64,000 bases of DNA. It comes from Sulfurimonas hydrogeniphila. GTDB lineage: Bacteria; Campylobacterota; Campylobacteria; Campylobacterales; Sulfurimonadaceae. Below, piece by piece: positions 9,267 to 15,925 of the stretch. The position numbers were made by a program, and so were the translations under genes. The DNA lies in contig NZ_CP035534.1 of the NCBI RefSeq assembly GCF_009068765.1, positions 1,674,001 to 1,738,000 on the forward strand. The letters run 5' to 3'. Position 1 is the first letter of the stretch. Each line of letters opens with the position of its first letter. The notes beneath the pieces are model-generated. The model was not told the DNA's origin. It did no database searches and saw only the letters and a list, made by a program, of their open reading frames with translations.

Positions 9267-9292
9267 TCGGAATCGGTACTTTAGTGCCGACT
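9267..9292. repeat. REP-like palindrome, copy A
   Basis: The core TCGGTACTTTAGTGCCGA (9273-9290) folds as an 8-bp stem with one G-T wobble and a TT centre, preceded by TCGGAA and followed by CT. The whole 26 bases recur identically at 12973-12998. It lies between divergently oriented genes. Confidence 0.75.
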
Positions 9293-9380
9293 GGTTGTTA
9301 TAGAACTTTATGTATTACTATCGGTTTTATGCACAAAATCTTAACTTCTACAAAGAATTTATTTAAATTTACATATTTTC

Positions 9381-9409
9381 TTGGTTATTTAAAAAAAAAC
9401 TGATATACT
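9381..9409 (+). promoter_or_regulatory. Probable promoter of cold-shock gene
   Basis: TTGGTT (9381-9386) and TATACT (9404-9409) are 17 bases apart, with a run of nine A in the spacer. Transcription near 9416 would give an untranslated leader of about 110 bases, long as is usual for cold-shock genes. Confidence 0.5.
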
Positions 9410-9420
9410 GTTGCCAAGTG

Positions 9421-9456
9421 AAAGATGAGGCGTGAATTCATCTTTAGTGTGTTTTT
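9421..9456 (+). promoter_or_regulatory. Hairpin plus T-run in cold-shock leader
   Basis: AAAGATGA (9421-9428) pairs perfectly with TCATCTTT (9438-9445), followed after five bases by TTTTTT (9451-9456). This may be an attenuator-like or temperature-sensitive leader element. Further on, ACCTCCT (9473-9479) is an anti-Shine-Dalgarno-like stretch. Function is inferred. Confidence 0.4.
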
Positions 9457-9526
9457 TGATCTATGTGTTAAAACCTCCTAAAGACTCTCCCAATTTTTTG
9501 ACAAAATAAATATACAAGGCTAGACA

Positions 9527-9745
9527 ATGGCAGAATTACAAGACGGTAAAGTTAAATGGTTTAACGACGAAAAAGGTTATGGTTTCATAGAGCAAGACAA
9601 TGGTGGAAAAGATGTATTCGTACATTTCCGTCAAGTGAACAACAACGGTGGTGGACGTGTTTCACTTGAAGAAGGTCAAAGAGTAACTTTCGAAGTTGGT
9701 GAAGGTCAAAAAGGCCCACAGGCTGAGAACGTAACTCCTCTTTAG
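9527..9745 (+). CDS. Cold-shock protein, CspA family
   Basis: A 72-residue single-domain nucleic-acid chaperone. The RNP1-like KGYGFIEQ and RNP2-like DVFVHF motifs are intact, with the start [14 protein letters not shown] typical of the family. The internal glycine-rich loop (NNNGGGR) is a little longer than in E. coli CspA. The long leader with a hairpin (9421-9456) suggests post-transcriptional control. A terminator hairpin follows at 9769-9797. Confidence 0.93.
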   Translation: MAELQDGKVKWFNDEKGYGFIEQDNGGKDVFVHFRQVNNNGGGRVSLEEGQRVTFEVGEGQKGPQAENVTPL

Positions 9746-9768
9746 TAGTTAACCTCACACCCCTTTTA

Positions 9769-9797
9769 TGCAGGCTTTTATGCCTGTATGATTTTTC
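9769..9797 (+). terminator. Intrinsic terminator after cold-shock gene
   Basis: The stem TGCAGGC/GCCTGTA around a TTTTAT loop is followed closely by TTTTT (9792-9796). It sits between convergent csp and ackA. Confidence 0.7.
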
Positions 9798-10831
9798 TAT
9801 CTTTTTAAAACTTCCAAACACTCGTTTACTATTTGCAACTCTTCATCTGTTTTTATCACTAATGATTTTATATTTTTAAGTATTTTATTATTCATAACCG
9901 CTTCTCGAACATATGCAGAATTTTCGCCTATACCGCCGCTGAATATTATGGCATCCACATCCTCAAGCAACACCATATACGCACCTATATACTTTTGAAT
10001 CCGTCGCACCATAATGTCGAGTGCCAGTTTTGCCGCATCATCTTTGCGGTTTTGTATCTTTCGTACATCATTTTCGCCGCACAAACCAAGCAGTCCTGAC
10101 TTTTTATTGAGCATTTCATCTATTTCATTCGGCTTTACATGTAAAGACTCTTGCAGATATAAAACAATAGCCGGGTCAATGTCACCGCTCCTTGTTCCCA
10201 TCACAAGCCCTTCAAGCGGAGTAAATCCCATAGAAGTATCGCAGCTTTTCCCGTTTTTAACAGCACAGGCACTTGCTCCGTTTCCAAGATGCAAGCTTAT
10301 AATGTTTGTATCTTCTGCTTTTTTTCCAAGCAATAATGCCGCTTGTTGCAGTAAATAGGCATGAGACGTCCCGTGAAAACCATAACGGCGGATTTGATGT
10401 TTTTCATACAGCTCATGGGGAAGTGCATATAAAAATGCCTCTTTTTTCAGTGTTGCATGAAAAGCCGTATCAAAAACAGCTATTTGAGGGATGTTTGGCG
10501 CATAGTGACGAACGACTTTTATACCTTCAAGATTTGCCGGATTATGCAAAGGTGCCAAAGGAATTAAATCACTTATAGCCTGCATAACCTCATCATCTAT
10601 AAGAACAGAAGCTCTAAACTGCTCACCGCCGTGAACTACTCTGTGCCCTACTGCATCAATCTCTGCAAAGTTTACATGTAAAGACTCTATCGCCTCAAAA
10701 TGGTTTGCTACAGGCGAATTTGGCTCGCCTATATGTTCTACAAGCTCGCTTTGCAAAATTTTTGCACCCGGCATTGCAAAAAGTTTGAATTTTAAAGAAG
10801 AACTTCCGGCATTGATTACTGCAACTCTCAT
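9797..10831 (-). CDS. ackA: Acetate kinase (short form)
   Basis: This cytoplasmic enzyme converts acetyl phosphate plus ADP to acetate plus ATP, and the reverse. The N-terminal NAGSSSLKFKLF, substrate motifs GHRVVHGG, PLAPLHNPANL, DTAFHAT and GFHGTSHAYL, the phosphate loop HLGNGASACAV and the GGIGENSAYVR motif are intact. At 344 residues it is about 50 shorter than most acetate kinases. The gap lies mainly between residue 35 and the GHRVVHGG motif, away from the catalytic residues. It overlaps pta by four bases (ATGA), so the pair is coupled. It carries two TTACATGTAA palindromes. Confidence 0.93.
   Translation of the reverse strand: MRVAVINAGSSSLKFKLFAMPGAKILQSELVEHIGEPNSPVANHFEAIESLHVNFAEIDAVGHRVVHGGEQFRASVLIDDEVMQAISDLIPLAPLHNPANLEGIKVVRHYAPNIPQIAVFDTAFHATLKKEAFLYALPHELYEKHQIRRYGFHGTSHAYLLQQAALLLGKKAEDTNIISLHLGNGASACAVKNGKSCDTSMGFTPLEGLVMGTRSGDIDPAIVLYLQESLHVKPNEIDEMLNKKSGLLGLCGENDVRKIQNRKDDAAKLALDIMVRRIQKYIGAYMVLLEDVDAIIFSGGIGENSAYVREAVMNNKILKNIKSLVIKTDEELQIVNECLEVLKR
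10135..10144. repeat. TTACATGTAA palindrome (3 of 16)
   Basis: In ackA, extended to the 12-mer TTTACATGTAAA, read as Leu-His-Val in SLHVKP. Confidence 0.8.
10672..10681. repeat. TTACATGTAA palindrome (4 of 16)
   Basis: In ackA, again as the 12-mer TTTACATGTAAA, read as Leu-His-Val in SLHVNF. Confidence 0.8.
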
Positions 10832-12912
10832 TGGTTTTCCCCCGCTTGAATAGCCGTAATAGCTACGGTATTGACAATATCCTCCACCAGACAGCCTCGG
10901 CTCAAATCATTTACCGGCTTGTTGAGTCCCTGCAATACGGGTCCTATAGCAATGGCTCCGCTTGAGCGTTGTACGGCTTTATAGGTATTGTTGCCTGTGT
11001 TTAAATCAGGAAATACAAATACCGTCGCCTTCCCTGCCACTTTTGAGTTCGGCAGTTTGATTTTTGCCACCTCTTTGTCAATTGCCGCATCATACTGAAT
11101 AGGCCCTTCTACAAGTAAATCCGGTCGCTTTTGGCGTACAATTTTTGTGGCAGTTCTTACTTTGTCAACATCCGAGCCGTGCCCGCTCTCTCCCGTCGAG
11201 TATGAAAGCATGGCAATTTTTGGCTCAATACCGAACATTTTTGCACTTTGCGCCGATGCAATGGCGATTTCTGCGAGCGTTTGCGCGTCCGGATCCTGAT
11301 TGATTGCACAGTCACCGTACACAAGCACCTTTGTTTTAAGACACATAAAAAAGACACTTGAAACAACAGAAAATTCCGGTTTTGTTTTTATAATCTGCAA
11401 AGCGGGACGAATGGTATCTGCCGTTGCATGAATAGCACCACTGACCATACCGTCGGCATAACCGAGTTGTACCATCATTGTGGCAAAATAGTTCACATGC
11501 AACATTGCATCTTTGGCTGCCTCTTTTGTGATACCTTTGTGTTTTCTCAGCTCGTAAAAAACATCCGTAAACTTTTCTATCAATGGGGATGAGAGATGAT
11601 TGACTACAGTTGCCGCGGATAAATCAAGCCCCAAACGCAGATAACGCCCTTTGAGTTCTTCTTCATCACCTATAAAAATAATCTCTGCGACCCCTCTTCT
11701 TAAAATTATTTCTGCTGCCCTTAAAATGCGTTCATCACTTGATTCGGGCAACACGATTCTTTTTTTATTTTGCGACGCCATGTAAAAAAGTTTGTATTCA
11801 AACATCTGCGGTGTCATAATATCACTGTAGGCTGTTGCTATCTTTTCTTCTATGCTTTTTATATCCACACTGCTGTTAAAAAGTCCCAAAGCAAGTGCGA
11901 TTTTTCTCTCAGAATGAGCACGCAGTCTTGAGTGCACTTTCATGACATCTCTTGCTGTTTCAAAAGTATCGGTATCGACACAGAGTATAGGCACTTTGAA
12001 GCTGTTTAGCCCTTCTATGAGCTTTTGAATATTTTTATTAAGCTTCATACTGAAAGGAAAAATAATCGCAGCAATATTCGGATAACCTGAAGAGTGCAAA
12101 GCCCCAAAAAGCCCTAAAATAATATCAGATCTGTCAGCGGGAACAATGACCAAATCTTCTTCTTCAATATGTTCTAAAAAATTATCGAGTGTCAATGCTG
12201 CAACTTTGACATTTCTTATCACTCTGGTATGGTCATAGCTCTCAAGCAGTATCTTTTTTGCGCCAAGCGTCTCTATCACATCCTCAATAGTAGGCAAGTT
12301 CAATTCCTCTACCTCTTTTAAAAGATAAATTGTATAAGGCACTTTTTCAAACATTTTTTGCAACTGCTTGTACTTTTCATCATTGACACGGTTCACAAAA
12401 GTGGCAAAATGGGTACATCCCTCAGAAGTCAGATACTCATTTTCAATCAAAACATTTTCATATATCTCTTTTGTTGTGGCACTGTCGACTTTAATGACGC
12501 TTATCACGGGTGCGGCAAAATTTTGGGCGATTTTGACATTTAAATCATAACTGATGGTCGAGGTTAAAAAAGAACGCCGAATCCCTTCACACAATACAAA
12601 ATCATACTCACGTTCAAGCTTTTTGAATTTGTCTATAAGACGGGTTATCAGAAGATTGTCCTCTTTTTTAGAAATCATCTCTTCGACTTCTTTAATGTCA
12701 AAACCATAACATGCTGCATAGTCTATATCGAGATTATAACGCTGCAAAATAAAGTCTATATCACCGTCACGTATGTTTTTGTCAAAGATTATCGGGCGAA
12801 AAAAAGCGACACGATGCAGTTTACGCTTGAGTATTTCCATCATGCCCATAGAGACAAAAAGTGTCCCTGCATTTTTTTCCTGTGCGGCAATATAGAGTGA
12901 TTTTATTTTCAT
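10828..12912 (-). CDS. pta: Phosphate acetyltransferase (long form)
   Basis: This 694-residue cytoplasmic enzyme makes acetyl phosphate from acetyl-CoA. Domains in order: an N-terminal P-loop-like BioD-type region (start KIKSLYIAAQEKNAGTLFVS, about 1-210), a DRTGG-type middle region (about 210-330), and the catalytic PTA domain (about 375-690) with LPESSDERILRAAEII, YADGMVSGAIHATADTIRPA and the C-terminal FPDLNTGNNTYKAVQRSSG. Length matches the enterobacterial long form. With ackA it forms the acetate overflow/activation pathway. A REP-like element lies upstream. Confidence 0.95.
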   Translation of the reverse strand: MKIKSLYIAAQEKNAGTLFVSMGMMEILKRKLHRVAFFRPIIFDKNIRDGDIDFILQRYNLDIDYAACYGFDIKEVEEMISKKEDNLLITRLIDKFKKLEREYDFVLCEGIRRSFLTSTISYDLNVKIAQNFAAPVISVIKVDSATTKEIYENVLIENEYLTSEGCTHFATFVNRVNDEKYKQLQKMFEKVPYTIYLLKEVEELNLPTIEDVIETLGAKKILLESYDHTRVIRNVKVAALTLDNFLEHIEEEDLVIVPADRSDIILGLFGALHSSGYPNIAAIIFPFSMKLNKNIQKLIEGLNSFKVPILCVDTDTFETARDVMKVHSRLRAHSERKIALALGLFNSSVDIKSIEEKIATAYSDIMTPQMFEYKLFYMASQNKKRIVLPESSDERILRAAEIILRRGVAEIIFIGDEEELKGRYLRLGLDLSAATVVNHLSSPLIEKFTDVFYELRKHKGITKEAAKDAMLHVNYFATMMVQLGYADGMVSGAIHATADTIRPALQIIKTKPEFSVVSSVFFMCLKTKVLVYGDCAINQDPDAQTLAEIAIASAQSAKMFGIEPKIAMLSYSTGESGHGSDVDKVRTATKIVRQKRPDLLVEGPIQYDAAIDKEVAKIKLPNSKVAGKATVFVFPDLNTGNNTYKAVQRSSGAIAIGPVLQGLNKPVNDLSRGCLVEDIVNTVAITAIQAGENQ

Positions 12913-12972
12913 GTTTTTACCTTTTTGCTTACGAACAAGATTATAAGCTTTCAGTCTGGGTTCCGTTGTGTC

Positions 12973-12998
12973 TCGGAATCGGTACTTTAGTGCCGACT
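12973..12998. repeat. REP-like palindrome, copy B
   Basis: It is identical over 26 bases to the copy at 9267-9292; the stem core is 12979-12996. It lies between divergent pta and the YchJ-like gene. Confidence 0.75.
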
Positions 12999-13043
12999 CT
13001 CAAGGCTATAAAAGTCTGAGTTCTGAAATGGTTCAATATACAG

Positions 13044-13049
13044 TATAAT
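13044..13049 (+). promoter_or_regulatory. -10 box of YchJ-like gene
   Basis: TATAAT is 23 bases before the ATG at 13072, leaving a short leader with a GGAA site. No convincing -35 is seen. Its position supports the short start of the gene. Confidence 0.5.
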
Positions 13050-13071
13050 TCTATCTAAAAAACGGAACCTT

Positions 13072-13416
13072 ATGACACCAAAAGAGTTAATGATAAGCAG
13101 ATATGAGGCATTTGTAAAAAAAGACTGGGAATATTTGGCACACACTTCTGTTTCACAGACAGTTGAAGATTTGCGACATACGCCTGCATTAGAGTGGCTG
13201 AGGCTTGATGTGTTACATGTAACGGCAGATACGGTCGAGTTTAAAGCCTATTACAAAGAAAACGATACCTTACATGTACTGCATGAAAAAAGTTTTTTTG
13301 TGCAGAAAGATGGCCAATGGAAATATAAAGACGGAACACTTTACAACTCCAAAATAGAGCGAAATATCAGCTGTCCCTGCGGAAGCGGCAAAAAATACAA
13401 AAAGTGCTGTGGCTGA
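13072..13416 (+). CDS. YchJ-like SEC-C motif protein
   Basis: This 114-residue protein has a YchJ-type NTF2-like domain (PKELMISRYEAFVKKDWEYL through FFVQKDGQWKYKDG) and a C-terminal zinc-binding SEC-C motif, CPCGSGKKYKKCC. Enterobacterial YchJ carries SEC-C motifs at both ends; here the N-terminal one is missing. The promoter at 13044 shows this is not a mis-called start. Function of the family is not established; a role in protein quality control is often proposed for SEC-C proteins. It carries one TTACATGTAA and one near copy. Confidence 0.85.
   Translation: MTPKELMISRYEAFVKKDWEYLAHTSVSQTVEDLRHTPALEWLRLDVLHVTADTVEFKAYYKENDTLHVLHEKSFFVQKDGQWKYKDGTLYNSKIERNISCPCGSGKKYKKCCG
13213..13222. repeat. 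TTACATGTAA palindrome (5 of 16)
   Basis: In the YchJ-like gene, read as Leu-His-Val in VLHVTAD. A one-mismatch copy (TTACATGTAC) follows at 13270. Confidence 0.8.
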
Positions 13417-13457
13417 ATATTTGTTTGTTATGCAGGTTTTACACAGTTAAGACACAA

Positions 13458-13661
13458 AGTCGGCACTGCAGAAAAAAATTTAGTTTTTTTCACAAGTCAT
13501 GCTTTAGCATAGAAAGTACCGATTCCGAAATACAAAGGGACCCATCCTTCAGGGTGGGCTGAGAGTGGCAGGAAAGCAACAACAGTTTTTTTTGGAACCC
13601 GTACTTCAGTGCGGGCGAGCATGGCAGGAAAGCAACAAACAGTCGGCACTGCAGAAAAAAA
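13458..13661. repeat. REP/BIME-like cluster
   Basis: This convergent intergenic gap is filled with related hairpin units. Seen in order: a 21-base half unit at 13458-13478 starting AGTCGGCACTGCAG; the matching half AGTACCGATTCCGA at 13515-13528; a hairpin CCCATCCTTCAGGGTGGG at 13541-13558; a spacer GGCAGGAAAGCAACAACAG at 13567-13585; a hairpin CCCGTACTTCAGTGCGGG at 13598-13615; a near-identical spacer at 13623-13642; and a perfect second copy of the 21-base half unit at 13641-13661. The remainder of 13417-13669 shows no gene. Confidence 0.75.
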
Positions 13662-13669
13662 CCAAATTT

Positions 13670-14035
13670 TTACACTTGAATAACATTTTTTCCTTGCCAT
13701 TTGAAGGAGAGTACAAGTTTTTCGCAGGCGGCAGTTTTGGCATAATCCTGCAGATACTCCAGCATCATTTTAGCATAACCTTTTTCACGATATTTTTCAT
13801 CCGTGACCAAATCAAAAACATAAAGATGTCTTTTATGGCAGAGGCTTGTCTGCACCGCTGCACCTCCGTAGCATACCAGTTCACCGCGTTCCAAAATACC
13901 GAACATCTTATATTCCATATGTCGCATATCGTATATAAGGTCTTCAAATTCATCGTAGCTCAGCTCTGTGTAAAGCTGTTTTACCAGGTCATACACGGGA
14001 TAAAGTTCTTTGAATGTCATTTCTCTTATTTGCAT
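13670..14035 (-). CDS. GNAT-family N-acetyltransferase, C-terminus shortened
   Basis: About 121 residues. The acetyl-CoA-binding core is visible as YVFDLVTDEKYREKGYAKMM, the Q/R-x-x-G-x-G/A region, preceded by the usual GGAAVQT strand. The usual C-terminal AHRFYEKxGF helix and last strand are absent: after KLVLSF the frame ends in WQGKNVIQV. A REP half unit begins nine bases past the stop codon. The gene may have been trimmed by REP insertion or rearrangement, so activity is uncertain. The start is ambiguous (14035 or 14053). Substrate is unknown. Confidence 0.7.
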   Translation of the reverse strand: MQIREMTFKELYPVYDLVKQLYTELSYDEFEDLIYDMRHMEYKMFGILERGELVCYGGAAVQTSLCHKRHLYVFDLVTDEKYREKGYAKMMLEYLQDYAKTAACEKLVLSFKWQGKNVIQV

Positions 14036-14068
14036 AATGTTATTGTAGCACATAATAAGAAGCTAAAG

Positions 14069-14090
14069 AAACCCGTACTTTTAATGCTCA
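14069..14090. repeat. Degenerate REP-like remnant
   Basis: AAACCCGTACTTTTAATGC resembles the left half of the REP hairpin CCCGTACTTCAGTGCGGG but has lost pairing on the right. It lies between divergent genes. Confidence 0.4.
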
Positions 14091-14126
14091 AATGTGTATT
14101 TAAGAAAGTACAAAAGTTTTCTGTTC

Positions 14127-14132
14127 TATAAT
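14127..14132 (+). promoter_or_regulatory. -10 box of repeat-protein/kinase/regulator operon
   Basis: TATAAT lies 20 bases before the ATG at 14153, with a GGGAAGA ribosome site between. The -35 region is not obvious. Confidence 0.5.
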
Positions 14133-14152
14133 GAAAAGAAAACGGGAAGAAT

Positions 14153-15925
14153 ATGAAATTTATACAGCTTTTTTTACTCTTTGGGATATTTTTATACGCT
14201 TCGGTAAAAACACCTTCTGATGTCTATTCTCAGTCTATTGTGCTCAAACAGATGGTTGAAGAACTGCGCAAAGAAAACGGCATCACAAAACCACTTAAAG
14301 AGGTTGAACAGCAACATAACAAACTGCCGCGGCATGTTATTCAAAAAACACTTGAAGTGTTGACAAAAGTAAACAAATACAGAGAAATACACAACTTTGG
14401 TCCTATTGCCATTCCGCCTGTTCCTCCAAGAAAAATTACCCCGCAGGATGTATATAACAATGTCATACGACTAAAAGAAGAGATTCACTACCTGCTCAAA
14501 AACCAAAAAAAGTACTTTGCTTACAAACAGTACAAAGACAAAACACCGAGTGATGTTTACCAGGTACTCTGGACAGTTTCTCTTGGTTTTGATGAGTTGC
14601 TGGGACAGGGATTTACCCCAAGTGATGTTTATATCCAGTCACAGCAGATTCTTGAGCGTATTGAATTTTTACGCTCTTCACAAAGAGAGTACAGTGATGT
14701 AAAAATGCCGCCAAAACGACCAAACCTTCATCCGAATCATGCACTCTATGCCTCAATAGATTTGATAAAAAAGATAAGTGAAGTTGAAAAAAAACTCTGG
14801 ATGACGCCCGTACCTGTACCAAAAGCCAAGCACAAAGTCATCTCTCCCACAGAAGTATATGACTCTCTGCAAACCGTCAAAGCAGAGCTTAACAGACTCT
14901 CTCGCCGTTTGGGAATAGAAAGAAGCTTTCCACCAAAAAAACTCCAAACAAAAAAGACACCTTCGGATGTCGTCCAAAATCTTGAGTATGCAAAAGCACT
15001 TCTGCCTGCTTTTGATTTTTCTCATCCGCTCAATCAGTATCCACAAAAATCACTTACCAAAACACCTAATGAAGTTTATGCACTCAGCGAATATATTTTG
15101 CATAAAATTATGCGAATCAAAGAGAGAAGAGGCATCCAGCTCAAAGCGAAAAAAGTACCGTATGTCTATGGACTTGAGCCTATTTATGTCTATGTTAAAG
15201 GACTTGAAGATTTGGAAAAAACAGCAAAACTAAAATCACTCGAAGGATTTTACCCCTCACAAATCCCTGATGCACCAAATACAAAAATAACACCAAGTGA
15301 GGTATATGAACTCATTTTACGACTTGATGATGAAATCAACCTAGTTTACAATACAAAAAAATATAATTATAATTTTATCTCCTACAGAAACTACCTCGAG
15401 AAAAAAATATACCAGGACAAGACACCTTCTGATGTTTATAATCTCTTATGGAAAATATCGTATGAACTTGATACAATTTTAAACCAGGAGTATACTCCGA
15501 ATGAGACCTATATTCTTGCTGTCAAACTCTACAAAAACATCCAGACTGTCAGTTATCATTTGACGCAAAAACAGATACTTGTTCCTTTGCTGAAGTATGA
15601 ATCAAAAGCTCCCTCTGATGTCTTTATGCAAAGTCTGCAACTCATGCAGACACTTACAAAAATCAAAAAAAGAGGCAATCTCAACTCAGCAACACTTACT
15701 ATTCCGCGTGACAAAATCATCACACCAAACTCTGTATATAATGCCTTGCGCCTCATCAGCGGGACTGTTTCAGAACTGCGCGTTTACTATAATATACAAG
15801 AGCATACAACTGCGCTCTCACAAAAAACACCAAAGAACAAAACACCTTCAGATGTTTTTAGTGTCTTAGAGGCAACAAACAAACTCGCACAACAAATTCT
15901 CAAAGACAGTACCTATGCGTATTAG
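14153..15925 (+). CDS. Exported protein of 16 TPSDVY repeats in two arrays
   Basis: This 590-residue protein starts with a signal peptide (about 1-17, FIQLFLLFGIFLYAS) and is then built almost wholly of units of about 38 residues. Each begins with a TPSDVY-like motif followed by a helix of about 20 residues. By hand, motifs start at 20, 58, 96, 131, 155, 194, 231, 269 and again at 304, 342, 380, 424, 448, 486, 524, 564. The second set of eight repeats the spacing of the first with an offset of 284-295, including the same short 24-residue gap between units 4 and 5. Units 2 (LPRHVI), 6 (PNHALY) and 10 (EPIYVY) are degenerate. No cysteine, enzyme motif or anchor is seen. It overlaps the downstream kinase gene by 11 bases, so it is probably a periplasmic ligand-binding or structural partner of that kinase. 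The family was not recognised. Confidence 0.85.
   Translation: MKFIQLFLLFGIFLYASVKTPSDVYSQSIVLKQMVEELRKENGITKPLKEVEQQHNKLPRHVIQKTLEVLTKVNKYREIHNFGPIAIPPVPPRKITPQDVYNNVIRLKEEIHYLLKNQKKYFAYKQYKDKTPSDVYQVLWTVSLGFDELLGQGFTPSDVYIQSQQILERIEFLRSSQREYSDVKMPPKRPNLHPNHALYASIDLIKKISEVEKKLWMTPVPVPKAKHKVISPTEVYDSLQTVKAELNRLSRRLGIERSFPPKKLQTKKTPSDVVQNLEYAKALLPAFDFSHPLNQYPQKSLTKTPNEVYALSEYILHKIMRIKERRGIQLKAKKVPYVYGLEPIYVYVKGLEDLEKTAKLKSLEGFYPSQIPDAPNTKITPSEVYELILRLDDEINLVYNTKKYNYNFISYRNYLEKKIYQDKTPSDVYNLLWKISYELDTILNQEYTPNETYILAVKLYKNIQTVSYHLTQKQILVPLLKYESKAPSDVFMQSLQLMQTLTKIKKRGNLNSATLTIPRDKIITPNSVYNALRLISGTVSELRVYYNIQEHTTALSQKTPKNKTPSDVFSVLEATNKLAQQILKDSTYAY

Noticed and set aside
9391-9399. A9 tract as a phase-variation switch for the cold-shock gene
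   Set aside because: A run of nine in a promoter spacer could vary, but one sequence gives no evidence and a cold-shock gene is an unlikely phase-variable target.
13497-13700. Open frame of 67 codons on the minus strand through the REP cluster
   Set aside because: It is composed of REP hairpin and spacer sequence, has no ribosome site and no family likeness.
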